Assembly (NCBI GenBank): GCA_963932145.1
Contig: OZ010590.1
Location: 52,221,098 to 52,285,097, forward strand
Source: Acanthosepion lycidas
Lineage: Eukaryota > Mollusca > Cephalopoda > Sepiida > Sepiidae
DNA: 64,000 bases
Direction: 5' to 3'
Shown here piece by piece: positions 1-11,297 of the stretch. The translations under genes and the position numbers were made by a program. The notes beneath the pieces are model-generated. The model did not search any database, had not been told where the DNA came from, and saw nothing but the letters and a program-made list of their open reading frames with translations. The stretch's first letter is position 1, and each line of letters opens with the position of its first letter.

Positions 1-109
1 ATTACTAATTTTTGCTTATTTTGGTACAGGGCCACAATAATGGGACATTTATTTAATTTTGTGTGATTAGCTTGCTAAGGCAGCATCTTATTTTAGTGAA
101 GTGGTTTAT

Positions 110-250
110 CAATTTTTTTTTTTTTTTTTTTTAAATCCACTCCAAGCAAGGCAATAATGCCACTAAGATGTAAGGGAGTGAAAGAGAATAGAAAGTCTTT
201 AGAAAGAACTGGAAACCCAATCCTAAAAAGGAAACCAGGAATAAATCTCT
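110..250 (-). repeat. LINE 3'-end fragment (Jockey/CR1-like, 3' UTR)
   Basis: On the minus strand this reads as a T-rich 3' UTR holding 'aggattgggtttcc', 'ttctctttcactccctta' and 'agtggcattattgccttg', then an A-run (the poly-T at 111-132 on the plus strand). The same 3' end follows LINE coding sequence near 30.85-31.2 kb and recurs at 50.6, 57.6-58.1 and 60.0 kb. It is a 5'-truncated copy with no coding sequence. Confidence 0.55.
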
Positions 251-286
251 TTTGTTCAAAAATTACATAACTTTGGGATTGCGACT

Positions 287-334
287 ATTTATCAGCCAAA
301 CACACACACATATGTGTGTGTTTGGCTGATAAAT
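287..334. repeat. perfect 48-bp hairpin
   Basis: The sequence is fully self-complementary around (CA)n/(TG)n: 'atttatcagccaaacaca' pairs with 'tgtgtttggctgataaat'. It may be a tiny foldback element or a palindromised microsatellite. Nothing suggests transcription. Confidence 0.6.
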
Positions 335-394
335 ATTAATTATTGTTTTTTGCTCCATTTGTTTTTAGTTCTGAAGGATATCATAAAAACAAAG

Positions 395-426
<32 letters not shown>

Positions 427-555
427 AAGAGAGATGTTTGTGATTTAATATTCTTTCTTTTTTTTAAGTGTATTATAAAGAATAAATGCCAATATTATAG
501 TAGTGTTCAGACATGGTAAAATTTCTGAGATGAAGAATTCATTATTATGAATGAT

Positions 556-616
556 GATATTAGAATTGTTTTTTTTTAATTCTGCCACAAAAGAATTTAA
601 AAACAATTCTAATATC
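556..616. repeat. imperfect hairpin, 61 bp
   Basis: 'gatattagaattgttttt' pairs with 'aaaaacaattctaatatc' across a short loop containing 'gccacaaa'. It is a small foldback of unknown family. Confidence 0.5.
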
Positions 617-916
617 AGATGAGACAATAAGCTAATACATATGCAATTTTGTAGAAATTGAATTATTATAAAAAATTACATCATTGACGATCACTCTAAA
701 TTTACTGACTGCAGTACCTTGTCTGTTGTCTTTTATGAAACGTGTATGGAAAGGGGCTTGCTGTGCAAATACACTATATATATTTTTAAAATGACAGACC
801 AGTTTTAATAATTTTTTTTTAGTTTTGGTGAAAGTGCAAAAATTGTCTATTGTTCCAAGCACTTTCGGTCACTTTAGCATTTTCATTTAAAAGAAAGGTT
901 GCTGTCCAAATATGCA

Positions 917-917
<1 letters not shown>

Positions 918-968
<51 letters not shown>
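918..968. repeat. (AT)n microsatellite
   Basis: About 25 uninterrupted TA dinucleotides. The apparent 75-aa frame crossing it is an artefact. Confidence 0.95.
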
Positions 969-970
<2 letters not shown>

Positions 971-1929
971 CTGAGAGAGGTGTGATAGTGATTCACTGGT
1001 TACCCACATTCATCATGGCAAGAAATAGGAGTAAATCCTTTGTCCAGCAGGACAGTCACAAGAATTGCTGTTACTGATGATGATGTATTAATGTTCATAT
1101 CTAAGTTTGCATTTATAATAATGTGTTTGAAGGGTGTGTCATTTTTTTATTTTCTCTCCTCAGGACAGTCTGTCCCATACATTTTTGGCCCTTGTAAGGT
1201 GTTTATTTAGATCATAAGTGTTAGGTCTGGGTGGGCTATTCTTGCTTAATGTCTGACTCATTCATTGTGCAAAGTAAACTCTGATACTAGAACAGATTGT
1301 GTTCAGCATGCTCTTTCTTCTTCCTCCTCCCTTTTTATTTATAACTATGTTCCTGGTCTGTTTAAACAATTAATGTCTGAATAGTTTTTACTTTTGCTAA
1401 CTTAAAAAATTAAAAAATACCCCCCCCCAAAAAAAAACCCCAAACAAACTGTATTCAATGTTTTAAGGGATAGCTCTTCTGGCTCAGCTGTTAAAGATGT
1501 TGATTTGTCTATGTTCATTTTCTCTATAAAGAAATATCAGCAACAAATGAGTATTTATGATACTTGTATCTTTGAGATTTGAAGAATATTAGAGGATAAC
1601 CTAATATTCTATTCATAAATCAATCAGATCATCTCTTATCACTTCCTTGTTACACTGAATTGAATTTGGGATGGGAAATTGGAGTCAAATTTGGGTGGAT
1701 ATTAGTAAAAAACTAACTTCAGCTTGAAAATGCTACAATATTATAACACGATAACATTTTTATGCTAAGTTTTCAATTTTAAAATATATTTTTCTTTAGA
1801 AATGGTTACAAAAATATCTCTGGTTTTATTTGTGAAGTTGAAGTATTTGGTAGGCTAACATTTATTTACCCAGACATCATGTATTGCCAGTACTTATATC
1901 TCGCTTAATTCAATAATATTCTAATATTA
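969..1929. other. unassigned AT-rich intergenic or intronic DNA
   Basis: I see no gene, splice-bounded open frame or repeat that I can name here. Short homopolymers occur near 1420-1440. Confidence 0.6.
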
Positions 1930-1930
1930 A

Positions 1931-2440
1931 ATGTACATAGAGAGGATCTTAAATAAAATCATATGGTCACAGATTTCTTTAATTATAAACTGCTATGTGA
2001 TATCTGTCCTTTTTTATGGCAGTGAGTGCTGGACGATCTCCTCAAAGATGAAGAGGAAACTTGAGGCAACAGAAATGTCTTTCTACAGAAGGATGCTGAA
2101 GATACTGTGGACCGACCATGTAAATAACAAAGTTTATAAAAAAAGTAGAAACTAAAAGGAAAATAATACTTAACATCAGGATGAGACGGTTAAGGTTTCT
2201 AGGGTATATAATGAGGAACGGGGGCTTGGAAAATCTGATACTCACAGGACAGATAAAGGGACAGAGGAGGACAATGCATAATATACTTAATGAACTTGAG
2301 TAAATAGTTGGCAGTACAGAACTTAGTAGAAATAACAGAAAGACAAAGTTTATTAAGAACTACATGGGACAGGAAATTGTGGAAAGTCATGATCACCTAT
2401 ATCCTGAAGGCATATAAAGAATTTGTAATTTTGCTTGAAA
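1931..2440 (+). mobile_element. RTE-like LINE, 3' coding and 3' UTR fragment
   Basis: Translation gives YGSECWT, LEATEMSFYRRML and a WTD motif, the C-terminal signature of a common invertebrate non-LTR reverse-transcriptase family (RTE-like by memory). Downstream, frame-broken pieces include 'gggcttggaaaatctgat', 'ctcacaggacagat' and 'gtggaaagtcatgatcacc', then the 3' motif 'atcctgaaggcatat'. This 3' half recurs at 7.9, 10.4, 16.1, 22.4-23.4, 33.5, 48.7 and 49.2 kb. The copy is 5'-truncated, with no endonuclease and no catalytic RT core. The 74-aa frame at 1931-2155 is part of it and is not a host gene. Confidence 0.8.
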
Positions 2441-2740
2441 AATAAAAATCTAAATTCCCAATTTTAAAGAGACTTTTCATAAATTCAGCCATATTTGACC
2501 CTTTCACCAAAACTCAAAATGGAAAACATTTTGTATATCAGTGTCTAACACAAGCCAGGCATTATGACAAATTAAAATAAATTTGCTAAAGTTGAATCTA
2601 AATTCAAAATAATTTTGTGGAGTCAGTACATTTTTATCCACTCTTATTTAAATGAAGTAAAGCAACATTGAGCCTGGTCAGTACCTACATGGGTGTCCAC
2701 TTGGAAATAGCAGGTCCTGTAAACTTGGATGTACATTTGG

Positions 2741-2982
2741 TGTAATGGATAATGGCTTGGAATTGTTAAGTGGAGAGCAGAGGTCCAATTCCATTTTGGT
2801 TTGTTATATACACTTATGTGCAAATATCCTTGGAAAAGGTATGCACCCACCTCTTCTCACTCCAGCTATAGGTTAATTAGTGAGACTTGTATTACTAAAC
2901 CATTATTATCTCAAAATGAAAATTCTTACACTCTAAAAATATTTTTTGGCTTTAAATAACCTTGATAAACCATAAAAAAATT
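2741..2982 (+). repeat. tRNA-derived SINE, tail type 'TTTAAATAACC'
   Basis: The head 'taatggataatggcttgga' is followed by a degenerate B-box region ('gaggtccaattcc') and the body 'cttatgtgcaaatatcctt', shared with more than ten copies in the window. The 3' end is 'ctttaaataacc..tgataaaccataaaa', the tail also carried by the VNTR retroposons at 18.5-23.8 and 61.2 kb. The copy is diverged. Confidence 0.8.
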
Positions 2983-3366
2983 CTAACATTATATAATTTT
3001 AATTTTCAGCATTTCCTTTTTATTTTTTTAGTTAAAATATTTTTAATTTTCCTTGACAAATTTTTAAAATCACTTAAGAAATTTCCTGCAAGGTCAATGA
3101 TAGGAGTTTTTTGCCACAAATCAAGATTAAAAAAACAATTTGTTTATCACTCAAGACACACATTTTTATATAAATATTCAGATGAAATATATTCTTTAGT
3201 TTAGAGTGGCAAGTTCTCAGTGTTCTAAAACATTAAATTCTGTGTTCTGTGATGGTAAATTTAAATTTTTCATTTTTTTTTCAAAATCATAAAAACATGT
3301 GAAAAAAAGACTTGTGTGTAAACAGTAAAATATACAAATATTCCACCTACTTATATAGGCATCTTT

Positions 3367-3397
<31 letters not shown>

Positions 3398-4260
3398 GTC
3401 TTTCTGTTATTTCTAATGATCTAATGCTGTCCCTATGAGTTCAATCTATGGTGTATTGACAAAAACTGTAAACTCTTCACCTCTATATTTTGCCAACAAT
3501 GTTCACCCACCAAGTTTACTAGTTTTTTGTTGACTCATTGTGAAAGATAATTAAACCAGCATTTAAAAATATAATTTAATTACTAAGTAAACTGCATTTT
3601 TTTTTTCTTTTTTGTTACTACCCTTGATGGTGTGTGCCATACTATTCAAATCTTAATATTGCACTTGGGAATTTTCTCTGCAGTGACTGGTTTGGCCAGG
3701 TTAATATGAATTAGGTGATGGCACTAGTACAGTACTGAGATCAGTAGTGGAAAATACCCCATATTATTTATAGAATGACATGTTGCAGCAATATAGTTCA
3801 TAGTGCTTGTGTATAAGTGACTAACTTTGCTGTGTTTTGCAGATTTATGCAAAATAATGATTCTGTCAAGTTCCAGCTCAAGAATTTTATGTTGTACCAT
3901 TGTTATATTTTATTTTTTATTGGCAAAAATTCTGTTTTCTATTTTATTTCAGTGTTTTTTTTATTTTTTTTATTTTCTGTTTTCCATATAACAGAACTTG
4001 TCACTACTTTAGTTTCACCTTTACAGCTATGATACACTTTGCTACTTTATTGGGTTCAAATATTTCCTCTGTATCCCAAATGTAAGAGATCCATTCAGCC
4101 TTTCCTTAAGAACTGCCATTTTGTGGAATAATCTTCTGTGTGGTTAGGATTGAATTTTAATTTTTCCTTGTTATCTTGATAGTTTTTTATTTCCTACCAC
4201 TTTCTCTTTCATTCATATCACACACCTCATTCATCATTACCATTTTAGATATAGACCCCT
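2983..4260. other. unassigned AT-rich DNA
   Basis: No recognisable gene. It contains T-rich tracts at 3363-3398 and 3597-3611. Short open frames here consist of Phe/Leu-rich homopolymer translations. Confidence 0.55.
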
Positions 4261-4288
4261 ACCTTGTGTTACGCGCACACACACACGC

Positions 4289-4333
<45 letters not shown>
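4289..4333. repeat. (AT)n microsatellite abutting a SINE
   Basis: About 22 TA repeats preceded by a short (CA)n run. They lie directly 5' of the SINE that starts at 4334. Confidence 0.95.
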
Positions 4334-4339
<6 letters not shown>

Positions 4340-4710
4340 GAGGAATCGGAGAGTCTAGTTTCAATTCTAGTTGAATCCATTACACTAACTTACGTGCTAA
4401 TACCCTTGGGTAAGGTATTAATCCTCTTCTCCCGCCAGCTATGGCTAAATGGCAGGACAAACTAGGTTCTTCATAGACTTGGATGGCAACTGGTCTAGGA
4501 GTAGGACAACTCTGACTTCAAAACCTGCTGAGGGTCGTTTGGGGATCTTGTGGCACATAGTGCACCAGTTCTCTCTATTCAGCCCAAAAAGTGTGGTTGG
4601 TTTTGCACAAAGTCTTCACCACTATAATCAAATCATATGTACTGGTGTCTGGGCTGTCAGTTTCTAGGAACTGAGCTGCTTGACCCACGTACATCGAATA
4701 TGACAGGAGA
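4334..4710 (+). repeat. tRNA-derived SINE, long-tail type
   Basis: The head 'ggattgaggaatcggagagt' and the B-box-like 'agtttcaattctag' are followed by the usual body ('ctaatacccttgggtaagg', 'cagctatggctaaatgg'). The roughly 200-bp long tail runs 'ggcaactggtctaggag', 'cacatagtgcaccagttctc', 'gaactgagctgcttgaccc'. The same tail is seen at 6311-6700 and partly at 48.5 and 49.6 kb. It corresponds to an octopus-type tRNA SINE by memory; no database was checked. Confidence 0.85.
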
Positions 4711-4716
4711 GATCAC

Positions 4717-4719
<3 letters not shown>

Positions 4720-4770
<51 letters not shown>

Positions 4771-4848
4771 TGTGTGTATGTTCATAGCAGCAAAATAGAG
4801 GCATGACTTCCTGAGTTATAATTTACTGATTTCACAGCTGAAAACAAG

Positions 4849-4894
<46 letters not shown>

Positions 4895-5114
4895 TATATT
4901 ACATTGTTGTCAGTAACTTTAAATACCAATCTTTTGTGACTTTAGAAAATGTCTTGTACTCAGATGAAATAAATATTTACTATTTAGGCCAATGTGATAT
5001 AGTTTGAACACTAACAATATTGGTTGAATCAAATGATGAGCATCTTGGCATTATATCTTTTTTACAGTTGTCAAATTTACCAAAGTGTGTGTAATATATA
5101 TATATATATATATA
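4720..5114. repeat. microsatellite cluster (AT)n / (CA)n(TA)n
   Basis: Three arrays occur at 4722-4768, 4846-4889 and 5095-5114, separated by about 80 to 200 bp of unassigned sequence. Confidence 0.9.
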
Positions 5115-5247
5115 GATAATATTAGTGGTAAATATACATATATATGCAAAATCCACAGGTGCATATATACACATGTATATTTTAGAATAAAAAATTTCCG
5201 AGAGGATAAAATCCAGGTAGAACTCAATGTCCAGGACAGAGTAAGGA

Positions 5248-5441
5248 TATAATAAAAAGGCTTAAACACTAATATTCCATGGTCATAATTTATTCCATTG
5301 GAATCGTAAATACGATCCAATTCATCAGACCTACAAATTCAAATTCTTTTTGAATTTGTAGGTCTGATGAATTGGATCGTATTTACGATTCCAATGGAAT
5401 AAATTATGACCATGGAATATTAGTGTTTAAGCCTTTTTATT

Positions 5442-5444
<3 letters not shown>
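5248..5444. repeat. near-perfect palindrome with 96-bp arms
   Basis: Left arm 5248-5343 and right arm 5349-5444 are complementary over about 96 bp with a 5-nt 'ttctt' loop. I see no mismatch by eye. The right arm runs into an (AT)n array (5441-5480). No target duplication or known terminal motif was recognised, so this could be a foldback MITE or a recent inverted duplication. The 89-aa minus-strand frame across the left arm has no family features. Confidence 0.85.
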
Positions 5445-5484
<40 letters not shown>

Positions 5485-5485
<1 letters not shown>

Positions 5486-5729
5486 CTTTCCAAAAATTTG
5501 AAATAATTTTTAAAGCTAAATTCTACCTCATATTTTATAAATTATTTTGAAGGCCTATTTTTGATTTTAAACCAAAGCCAGTTATTTTTTTTCCCCCACA
5601 ATGAATTTATATTACCTACTTGGAAAATTGAGTTGGGATGTACTATTGTGTACCAAATACAAATGCCAGCATGATTAAAATATTTCTTTTAAACCACCAC
5701 CAGTACAGTGTTTATTTGGTACTGCAGAC

Positions 5730-5765
<36 letters not shown>

Positions 5766-6305
5766 TCTCTCAGGCAGTGTTATTTTTGTTCCAGGAATAA
5801 AAACTTTCCAGTGAAAAGTTTATTTGAACTGACACACTTATAAAATAAGTTGAAAACAAACAGGATACTGTCTGTTTCCATAACAGTTGTCAAATTTAGT
5901 GTATGAAATTTTATTTGAAATAATTTTTAGATTTGTAAACAAATACAAAAGATAAGCTCAATGAAAATGAGATAGTTTGTTAAATCAGTGCCTGGAACTA
6001 TTAATTTTGAGAAACATTTAAATGATTTACATTGAAACATTTTTGGAATTTAAAATAGCATTAGGATTACAATTGAGCCTGTTTAGTAACTGATTTTCAT
6101 GTCAGTTTAAAAAAAAAAATAATACTTAATTTTATAGGAATTACTTTCATCTGATAGTATATCTACATCAGTTTTTCTTTTTAAAAAAAAAAAAAAAAAT
6201 GGAAATTCATTTTACCACCATGATAACTGGCACCACATTGTGCTACATATATAAAAAATGCTCAGTTACATTTACAAATTTATTGAGATAGCACAAAAAA
6301 AACAA
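5485..6305. other. unassigned AT-rich DNA with poly-T
   Basis: There is a 30-bp poly-T at 5731-5760 and poly-A near 6183-6200. No gene or named repeat was seen. Confidence 0.55.
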
Positions 6306-6310
6306 AAACT

Positions 6311-6700
6311 GGTGGAGTGATACATAGCAACTTAGATTGCGGAATTAGGAAATCAAGTTCAAATCTGAGTTTATTACATTGACTTGCATGCAAATATTCT
6401 TGGGAAAGAAATGAATACATCTCTTCTCCAGCTATAGGTAAATAGCAGAACAGACTGGCTTCTACAGCATTGAGTGACAACTGATCTAGGAGAAGGAAAA
6501 TTTTGAATTCAAAACTTGAGGAGGATCACTTGGGGGACCTTGTGGCACACTCTGTGACAATTCTCTGTATTCAGCTTTTCCAAAAAGGGTGCTTGGTTCT
6601 GCTTTGGTCTTCACCACTATTTATCACTTCATATGTGTGGGTAGTTTGGCTGTTCAGTTCTAAGAACTGAGTTGCTTCACCCTTGTACATCAAAGACGAC
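6311..6700 (+). repeat. tRNA-derived SINE, long-tail type
   Basis: Same family and tail as 4334-4710. The B-box-like 'caagttcaaatctg' is followed by the body ('cttgggaaagaaatgaatac', 'cagctataggtaaatagc') and the tail 'gaggatcacttgggggacc', ending 'gaactgagttgcttcaccc'. It is nearly full length and moderately diverged. Confidence 0.85.
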
Positions 6701-6738
6701 AGTCGTGTGTTTGTGTGTGTATCTGTATGTATCTATCA

Positions 6739-6930
6739 AAATGATAAAGAACAAATAGGAAACTTTATCAATCTAATGTTTCACTTTTATTAAAGCTTCA
6801 TCAGAGAATGAGATATGGAGAAAAGGAAGATACCAGAATTTTTTTTTTCCTCCATGTCTTATTCTCTGAAGCTTTTAATAAAAGTGCAACTTGTTAGATT
6901 TATAAGTTTGCTATTTATTCTTTCTTATAT
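6739..6930. repeat. foldback (inverted-repeat) element
   Basis: 'cttttattaaagcttcatc' and 'agagaatgagatatggag' pair with 'ctccatgtcttattctctga' and 'gcttttaataaaag'. The arms extend outwards ('aacaaataggaaact' with 'agtttgctatttattctt'). It is an imperfect, older palindrome without coding sequence. Confidence 0.7.
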
Positions 6931-6939
6931 ATATGCTTA

Positions 6940-7015
6940 ATAGTACATAAGTACTCTGTACCTGAAGATAGCATATTTGCATGAAACTGTTATTGATATG
7001 ATATTATGTATATTC
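6940..7015 (+). repeat. half-copy of a 'CCTGAAGAT' foldback
   Basis: 'tacctgaagatagcatattt' followed by 'gcatgaaact' matches the right half of the foldback at 50.97-51.10 kb ('cacctgaagattgcatattt'). The left arm is missing or diverged here. Confidence 0.5.
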
Positions 7016-7137
7016 ACCAAGCTATACTTAATAGCTCTGTTATATAACATTGAGCACGATTTTATAACACTTGAGAGAGAGAGAAAAAATTATATATATG
7101 CATATGCAAGTATATGTGTGTATACATTTTTTCATAC

Positions 7138-7138
<1 letters not shown>

Positions 7139-7183
<45 letters not shown>
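7139..7183. repeat. (AT)n microsatellite
   Basis: About 22 TA units. The 82-aa frame across it is an artefact. Confidence 0.95.
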
Positions 7184-7185
<2 letters not shown>

Positions 7186-7857
7186 CAAAATGAATTCTAA
7201 ATTTTTTATACTGGTATCTAAGTAAATCTAATCTCTTCTCAGATATTTTGATATGATTTAAATAGTTTCATTTGATTTATACTAGGTATGTCTAGAAAGC
7301 ATCCTGTGATTTAATATTAATCTCGAGTGGCTCTTGGGCCTTATACAAGGTAAACATCATTGTGTAAAAAAAAAATAAAAATAATCAAGTAGTACTGCTT
7401 TGCTACAAGCTTCATTGCTGATTTAACATAACAGGAAAGTGTCTTTTCATGTATAATAATGTCTCCTTTGATTGACAAGTTGCCTGAAGACTGTACAACT
7501 AGTTCTTATTCAGAGTACCTAGGTACGTTTTGGACAGATCTTATTTATCACCTCTTGTCTATACTTTGGCTCTGATTCATTTTTGTTATTTCAATCGGTA
7601 TGTTTGGTAGTGATCAAGTCATATGGTGTTGGTTTTCAGTTTTGTGGCTTATCACCAACACCACTGTTGAAAGATTGGAAACAGCTATAGCAACAAAATT
7701 GTTATATACATATTTTTTTTTTTTTTTTTAAACTATTATCTTTTTCTTCAAAAAATAATCCTGCAAATACAAGAATTATGAATTTTGTAGGCTTAGTATT
7801 TTGGTTTAAAAATAAATATCTGTTAATAGTTCTGACAGATTCAGATAAGAAAAATAT
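7184..7857. other. unassigned single-copy-looking DNA
   Basis: No repeat or gene was recognised. Base composition is slightly less AT-rich around 7290-7690. Confidence 0.5.
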
Positions 7858-8250
7858 ATTGGTATTTCTACAGAAAGATGCTGAGGATACTACGGAAACA
7901 AAAAGGAAACTTATACTTAATATCAGGAAGAGGCAGTTGACATTTCTGGGGTACATAATGAGGAAGAAGGGTTTGAAAAACCTGATACTCACAGGACAGA
8001 TTGAGGGACAGAGGAAAGCAGCACATAATATACTTGAACTTGAGGAAATGGATGGTAGAACAGGGTTTAGGAGAAATAACAAAAAAAAAAAAAAAAGACT
8101 TATTGAGAGCTATTAGGTTGGTGCAAAAATAATGTCGTTTTTCTTTTGAAGTTGAACGTCAAAAAACGACATTTTTGCACCAACCTAATACAAGGAACAG
8201 GAAGATGTGGAGGGTCATGATCGCCTATGTCCTGAAGAGACACAGCACAT
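7858..8250 (+). mobile_element. RTE-like LINE 3' fragment split by a MITE
   Basis: It reads 'tttctacagaaagatgctga', then 'ggaaacttatacttaatatc', 'atcaggaagaggcagttga' and the shared 3' end 'gtggagggtcatgatcgcc' plus 'tatgtcctgaagagacac'. At 8111-8190 the sequence is interrupted by a MITE. Removing the MITE and one TA restores 'agagctacaaggaacagg', as in the homologous copy at 33.6 kb, so the MITE is younger than this LINE copy. The frames at 7702-8116 belong to this fragment. Confidence 0.85.
8113..8188. mobile_element. MADE1-like mariner MITE (76 bp)
   Basis: The ends TTAGGTTGGTGCAAAAATAA and the complementary GCACCAACCTAA form an almost complete hairpin. It is flanked by TA on both sides (8111-8112, 8189-8190). 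The termini match what I recall for the human Hsmar1/MADE1 group. It has no coding capacity and would need a mariner transposase in trans. Confidence 0.93.
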
Positions 8251-8376
8251 AAAAAACTTGTAACTGCACCAGGCCAGACTTCAAAGATTTAGCTACCTTT
8301 GAAAGTGAAGTACTAATAATGAATTTTGTATTTTATGACTTTTGGAGCTATTCTTAAAATGAGCTGAATTATCAAT

Positions 8377-8640
8377 CAGTTATGTGCCATGCGTGATGCA
8401 CACTTAGGCGATCATGTATCTTTCGATAAATGACTGACGAGGCAGATTTATTCCTGCAGTATGTTGCCATTTCTTTCTGTGGTAGACCAGTTGCCAACCA
8501 AGGCTATAGAACCTGGTCTGTCCTGCTACTTACCCATAGCAGGGTATTAGCACATAAGTGAAATTTAATGGATTCAACTGGAATTCAAACTTGGCTCTTC
8601 AATTCCTCAATCTGAGCCCCTATCCATTACTTCACTATGT
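8377..8640 (-). repeat. tRNA-derived SINE, 'ACATAACTGA' tail type
   Basis: The minus-strand copy has its head at the right end ('taatggataggggctcagat' on the minus strand), the B-box-like 'aagtttgaattcc' and a tail rich in 'gatacatgatcgcc', ending at the mirror of 'cacataactg'. The tail matches copies at 25.8-26.05 and 41.66-41.95 kb. Confidence 0.85.
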
Positions 8641-9450
8641 AGATTTGTTACATTTAATTTATATATTTAATATATTCATAATATAGATATATTTTATAGA
8701 TTTAAGCAAGGAACAAAATGATGCTAGTCTGATAAATATTAGCCAATCCGATATTCGAACTTTGCATAAAACTAAAGAGATAACTTCTTTTTCTCCACTT
8801 TAAGGGGTAGAAGCAGGTCTTCTGTACGCCATCATATATGGTATATTTGGATAAGATTCAAACTCCTAGTATTCAGTATCATAAGCAAGTACTTACCATT
8901 GTGCCAAAGTACATTATTATCTCTTAAATATAAACTAGCACTCCCTTTCTTCCTGATTTTTAGTGTATTGTTATACCAAAATTCATTTAACAATGGATTT
9001 GCATTATATATATATAATAACTCTATTTTCTAGATTAGTAATATTGACATTAATTTTTGACCACTGACAATCCCACTTTTTTTCCTGATTTTTAAATGCC
9101 CAATATACAGAATGAGTGTGGATACTTATTTAAACAAATTTTATATAAAAAAAAAATTCAAAATTTGATGCTTCAAATATTTTTTTATATAAAATCTAGA
9201 TAGATATTGTTTATTCTTGTCAAAGATGGTAACGTGAGACAATACTGGAGTAGCAGTAAAGTCAGTGGACAGAAATAAGAAAAAACAAAATTTATCCATG
9301 TATACTGGGTTCAGATGCATTTGGTGATAAATTATAACTGATAATGTTTTAAATATTTCTTTTCACCAGAATTTACTGTCATATTAAATGAATGATTTGA
9401 AATGTGTTTAATTAATCCTACCTGCTATATTGGTTACATAAACAGCTTGT
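8641..9450. other. unassigned AT-rich DNA
   Basis: No gene or named repeat was seen. Confidence 0.5.
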
Positions 9451-9454
9451 TATA

Positions 9455-9800
9455 TATTAAAACCATCAGCAAAGCATTTACATTATTTAAACTCAGACTA
9501 TTGTCCTCATCTCTCATGTTTTGGCTGTTGTGCCATCTGATTGTCTTTAGTATATTGATTTGGGTAACCTACAGAAAATTTGGAACTAAACCCTTTATTT
9601 AATCTACAGGAGTAGACTGTTCTTGTTCCACTGCTCTTGGGATACCATCTAGTTTTTATTTTTATTTGGTACTGATCAGTTATTGTCCACCCATTCCCAC
9701 CAAGTGCAAGTACACACTGCTCAACCCAGAGATTGAACTTACAACCACTAGTCCAAACATAAATAGTACAAATAATAACTCCACATCCCAGAAATTTAGA
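9455..9800 (-). repeat. second tRNA-SINE family (type II), minus strand
   Basis: The tRNA-like head is at the right end: on the plus strand 'cccagagattgaacttacaa' contains the reverse of a B box. The body includes 'accctttatttaatctacag' and 'gagtagactgttcttgttcc'. Related copies lie at 24.06 (tail only), 24.92, 38.19 and 50.23 kb. The family differs in head and tail from the commoner SINE. The 98-aa frame here is inside the SINE. Confidence 0.7.
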
Positions 9801-10029
9801 CAAAAAACATTTACATATTCCTATAATTTTCCAAACATAACATAATTTCTAATGAATTTTCATATATGCTTTAACATGAAATGGTTATACTTGACCAAGA
9901 TGAGAACAATCTAGAACCATTAAATATAACCTGCTGTCCTACATATTCAATACCCTTAACACATAATTTCTCAAGTGCCTTTAAGCTTTGGAAAAAGAAA
10001 TTCTAATGTTTAAGCATTGGCATACTGCT

Positions 10030-10510
10030 CTATTGATATATAGTTTCTTCATCTGTGAGGAAATTGTCCATCATTCACTGCCATATAGAAAGACCAATGT
10101 TACATAAGTCCAGTACTCTTTTCTTTGTTTTTAATGAAATTTTCCTGTTTCTTAATACTTTGCTTAGCTTTCAAAAGGCCACTTTAGCTATCTCAATGCA
10201 CCTTTCAGATTTTCTGTTGCATTTTCCGCCCTCTATTAAAAACCCTTCCCAAATATTTATATTGTTGTACTGTCTTGATTTTGGTATATCCAATTTGTAA
10301 TTTGCATGTTGAGCTGTTTCTTTTGCTAACAACCATGGATTCTGTCTTCTTGCAATTGATATTTAGTTATTCCTTGTTTTTCCTTCTGTAGGAATTCTTG
10401 TTTCCTTTCAACACTCTCATTAGCATGTCCTATCTTTCTCAGCATCCTTCTGTAGAACCACATTTCAGTTGCTTCAAGTTTCTTCATCTTTTTCTCACGA
10501 CCATACATTG
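10030..10510 (-). mobile_element. RTE-like LINE fragments, rearranged
   Basis: On the minus strand, LEATEMWFYRRML (C-terminal signature) comes first, followed downstream by what should precede it: SERCIEIAKVAF and NRKISLKTKKRVLDL (the region after the RT core). Two fragments of the same family therefore appear joined out of order, by tandem insertion or rearrangement. Both are frame-broken and truncated. Confidence 0.65.
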
Positions 10511-10734
10511 CCTTCTTACAATTTATACTTATTCCTTTCTTCTTGCTTTCCTTTACTACTTTCTGGTTTAAGATTTAATAGTAAATATGTGAAATCTTTC
10601 ATGCTTGTGTTTGCAAATATCATGACACAACAAGCACAAGATAAAAACATTAATAAAAAATGAGTAGACAGGATACATATTCATTCCCTTCACTGATAAA
10701 TTTCTAATAGCCTACTTTTGATGAATATTTGATT

Positions 10735-10933
10735 TGATGTTTTAGTTTTATTGCTTTTTTTTTATTATGATTCAGAGCAGATTTTCAATAATGGGGGGGG
10801 GGTTCATGTTTTAAAAAAAGAAATTGATTTAAATTTTCCAAGGAATTTTGTGTTTAACTAATATAAAGATTCACTGTGTCAAAATTGAATTTCTAGAAAC
10901 TAATTTCATAAAATTAAATAAGTTAGGGTGTAA

Positions 10934-10975
<42 letters not shown>

Positions 10976-11297
10976 CTGAAATTTTTTAAAAGAATATTTC
11001 TAAAATAATTAAATTCATTTGTGAATATCACCTGAAAGTTTCACTAAAATCAGACAATTATTCGAATTTTGCAAGAATTTCAAAATCAACGTGTTTTTCA
11101 CCATAAAAAAAGCCACTCAACTAATCTTTGGTCCCCCCACTGACACAAAAAAAATAAAACAAGATTTTTAACTTTTGAACAGAAAGGATAAAAAATATAA
11201 TTTAATAATCAAAAAATTCTTGGTTCTTTCCTCGCAATAATAACAAAGATTTTGATGATAAAACTTTAAGTTTGGAGCATTTTTTATCATGGAATGC

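Noticed and set aside
301-430. CRISPR-like array in the CA repeats
   Set aside because: It is simple (CA)n repeat with no spacers, and the genome is clearly eukaryotic.
7702-8116. 126-aa and 112-aa frames as host genes
   Set aside because: Both are within an RTE-like LINE 3' fragment (GRTGFRRNN and LILNIRKRQL segments recur in other copies).
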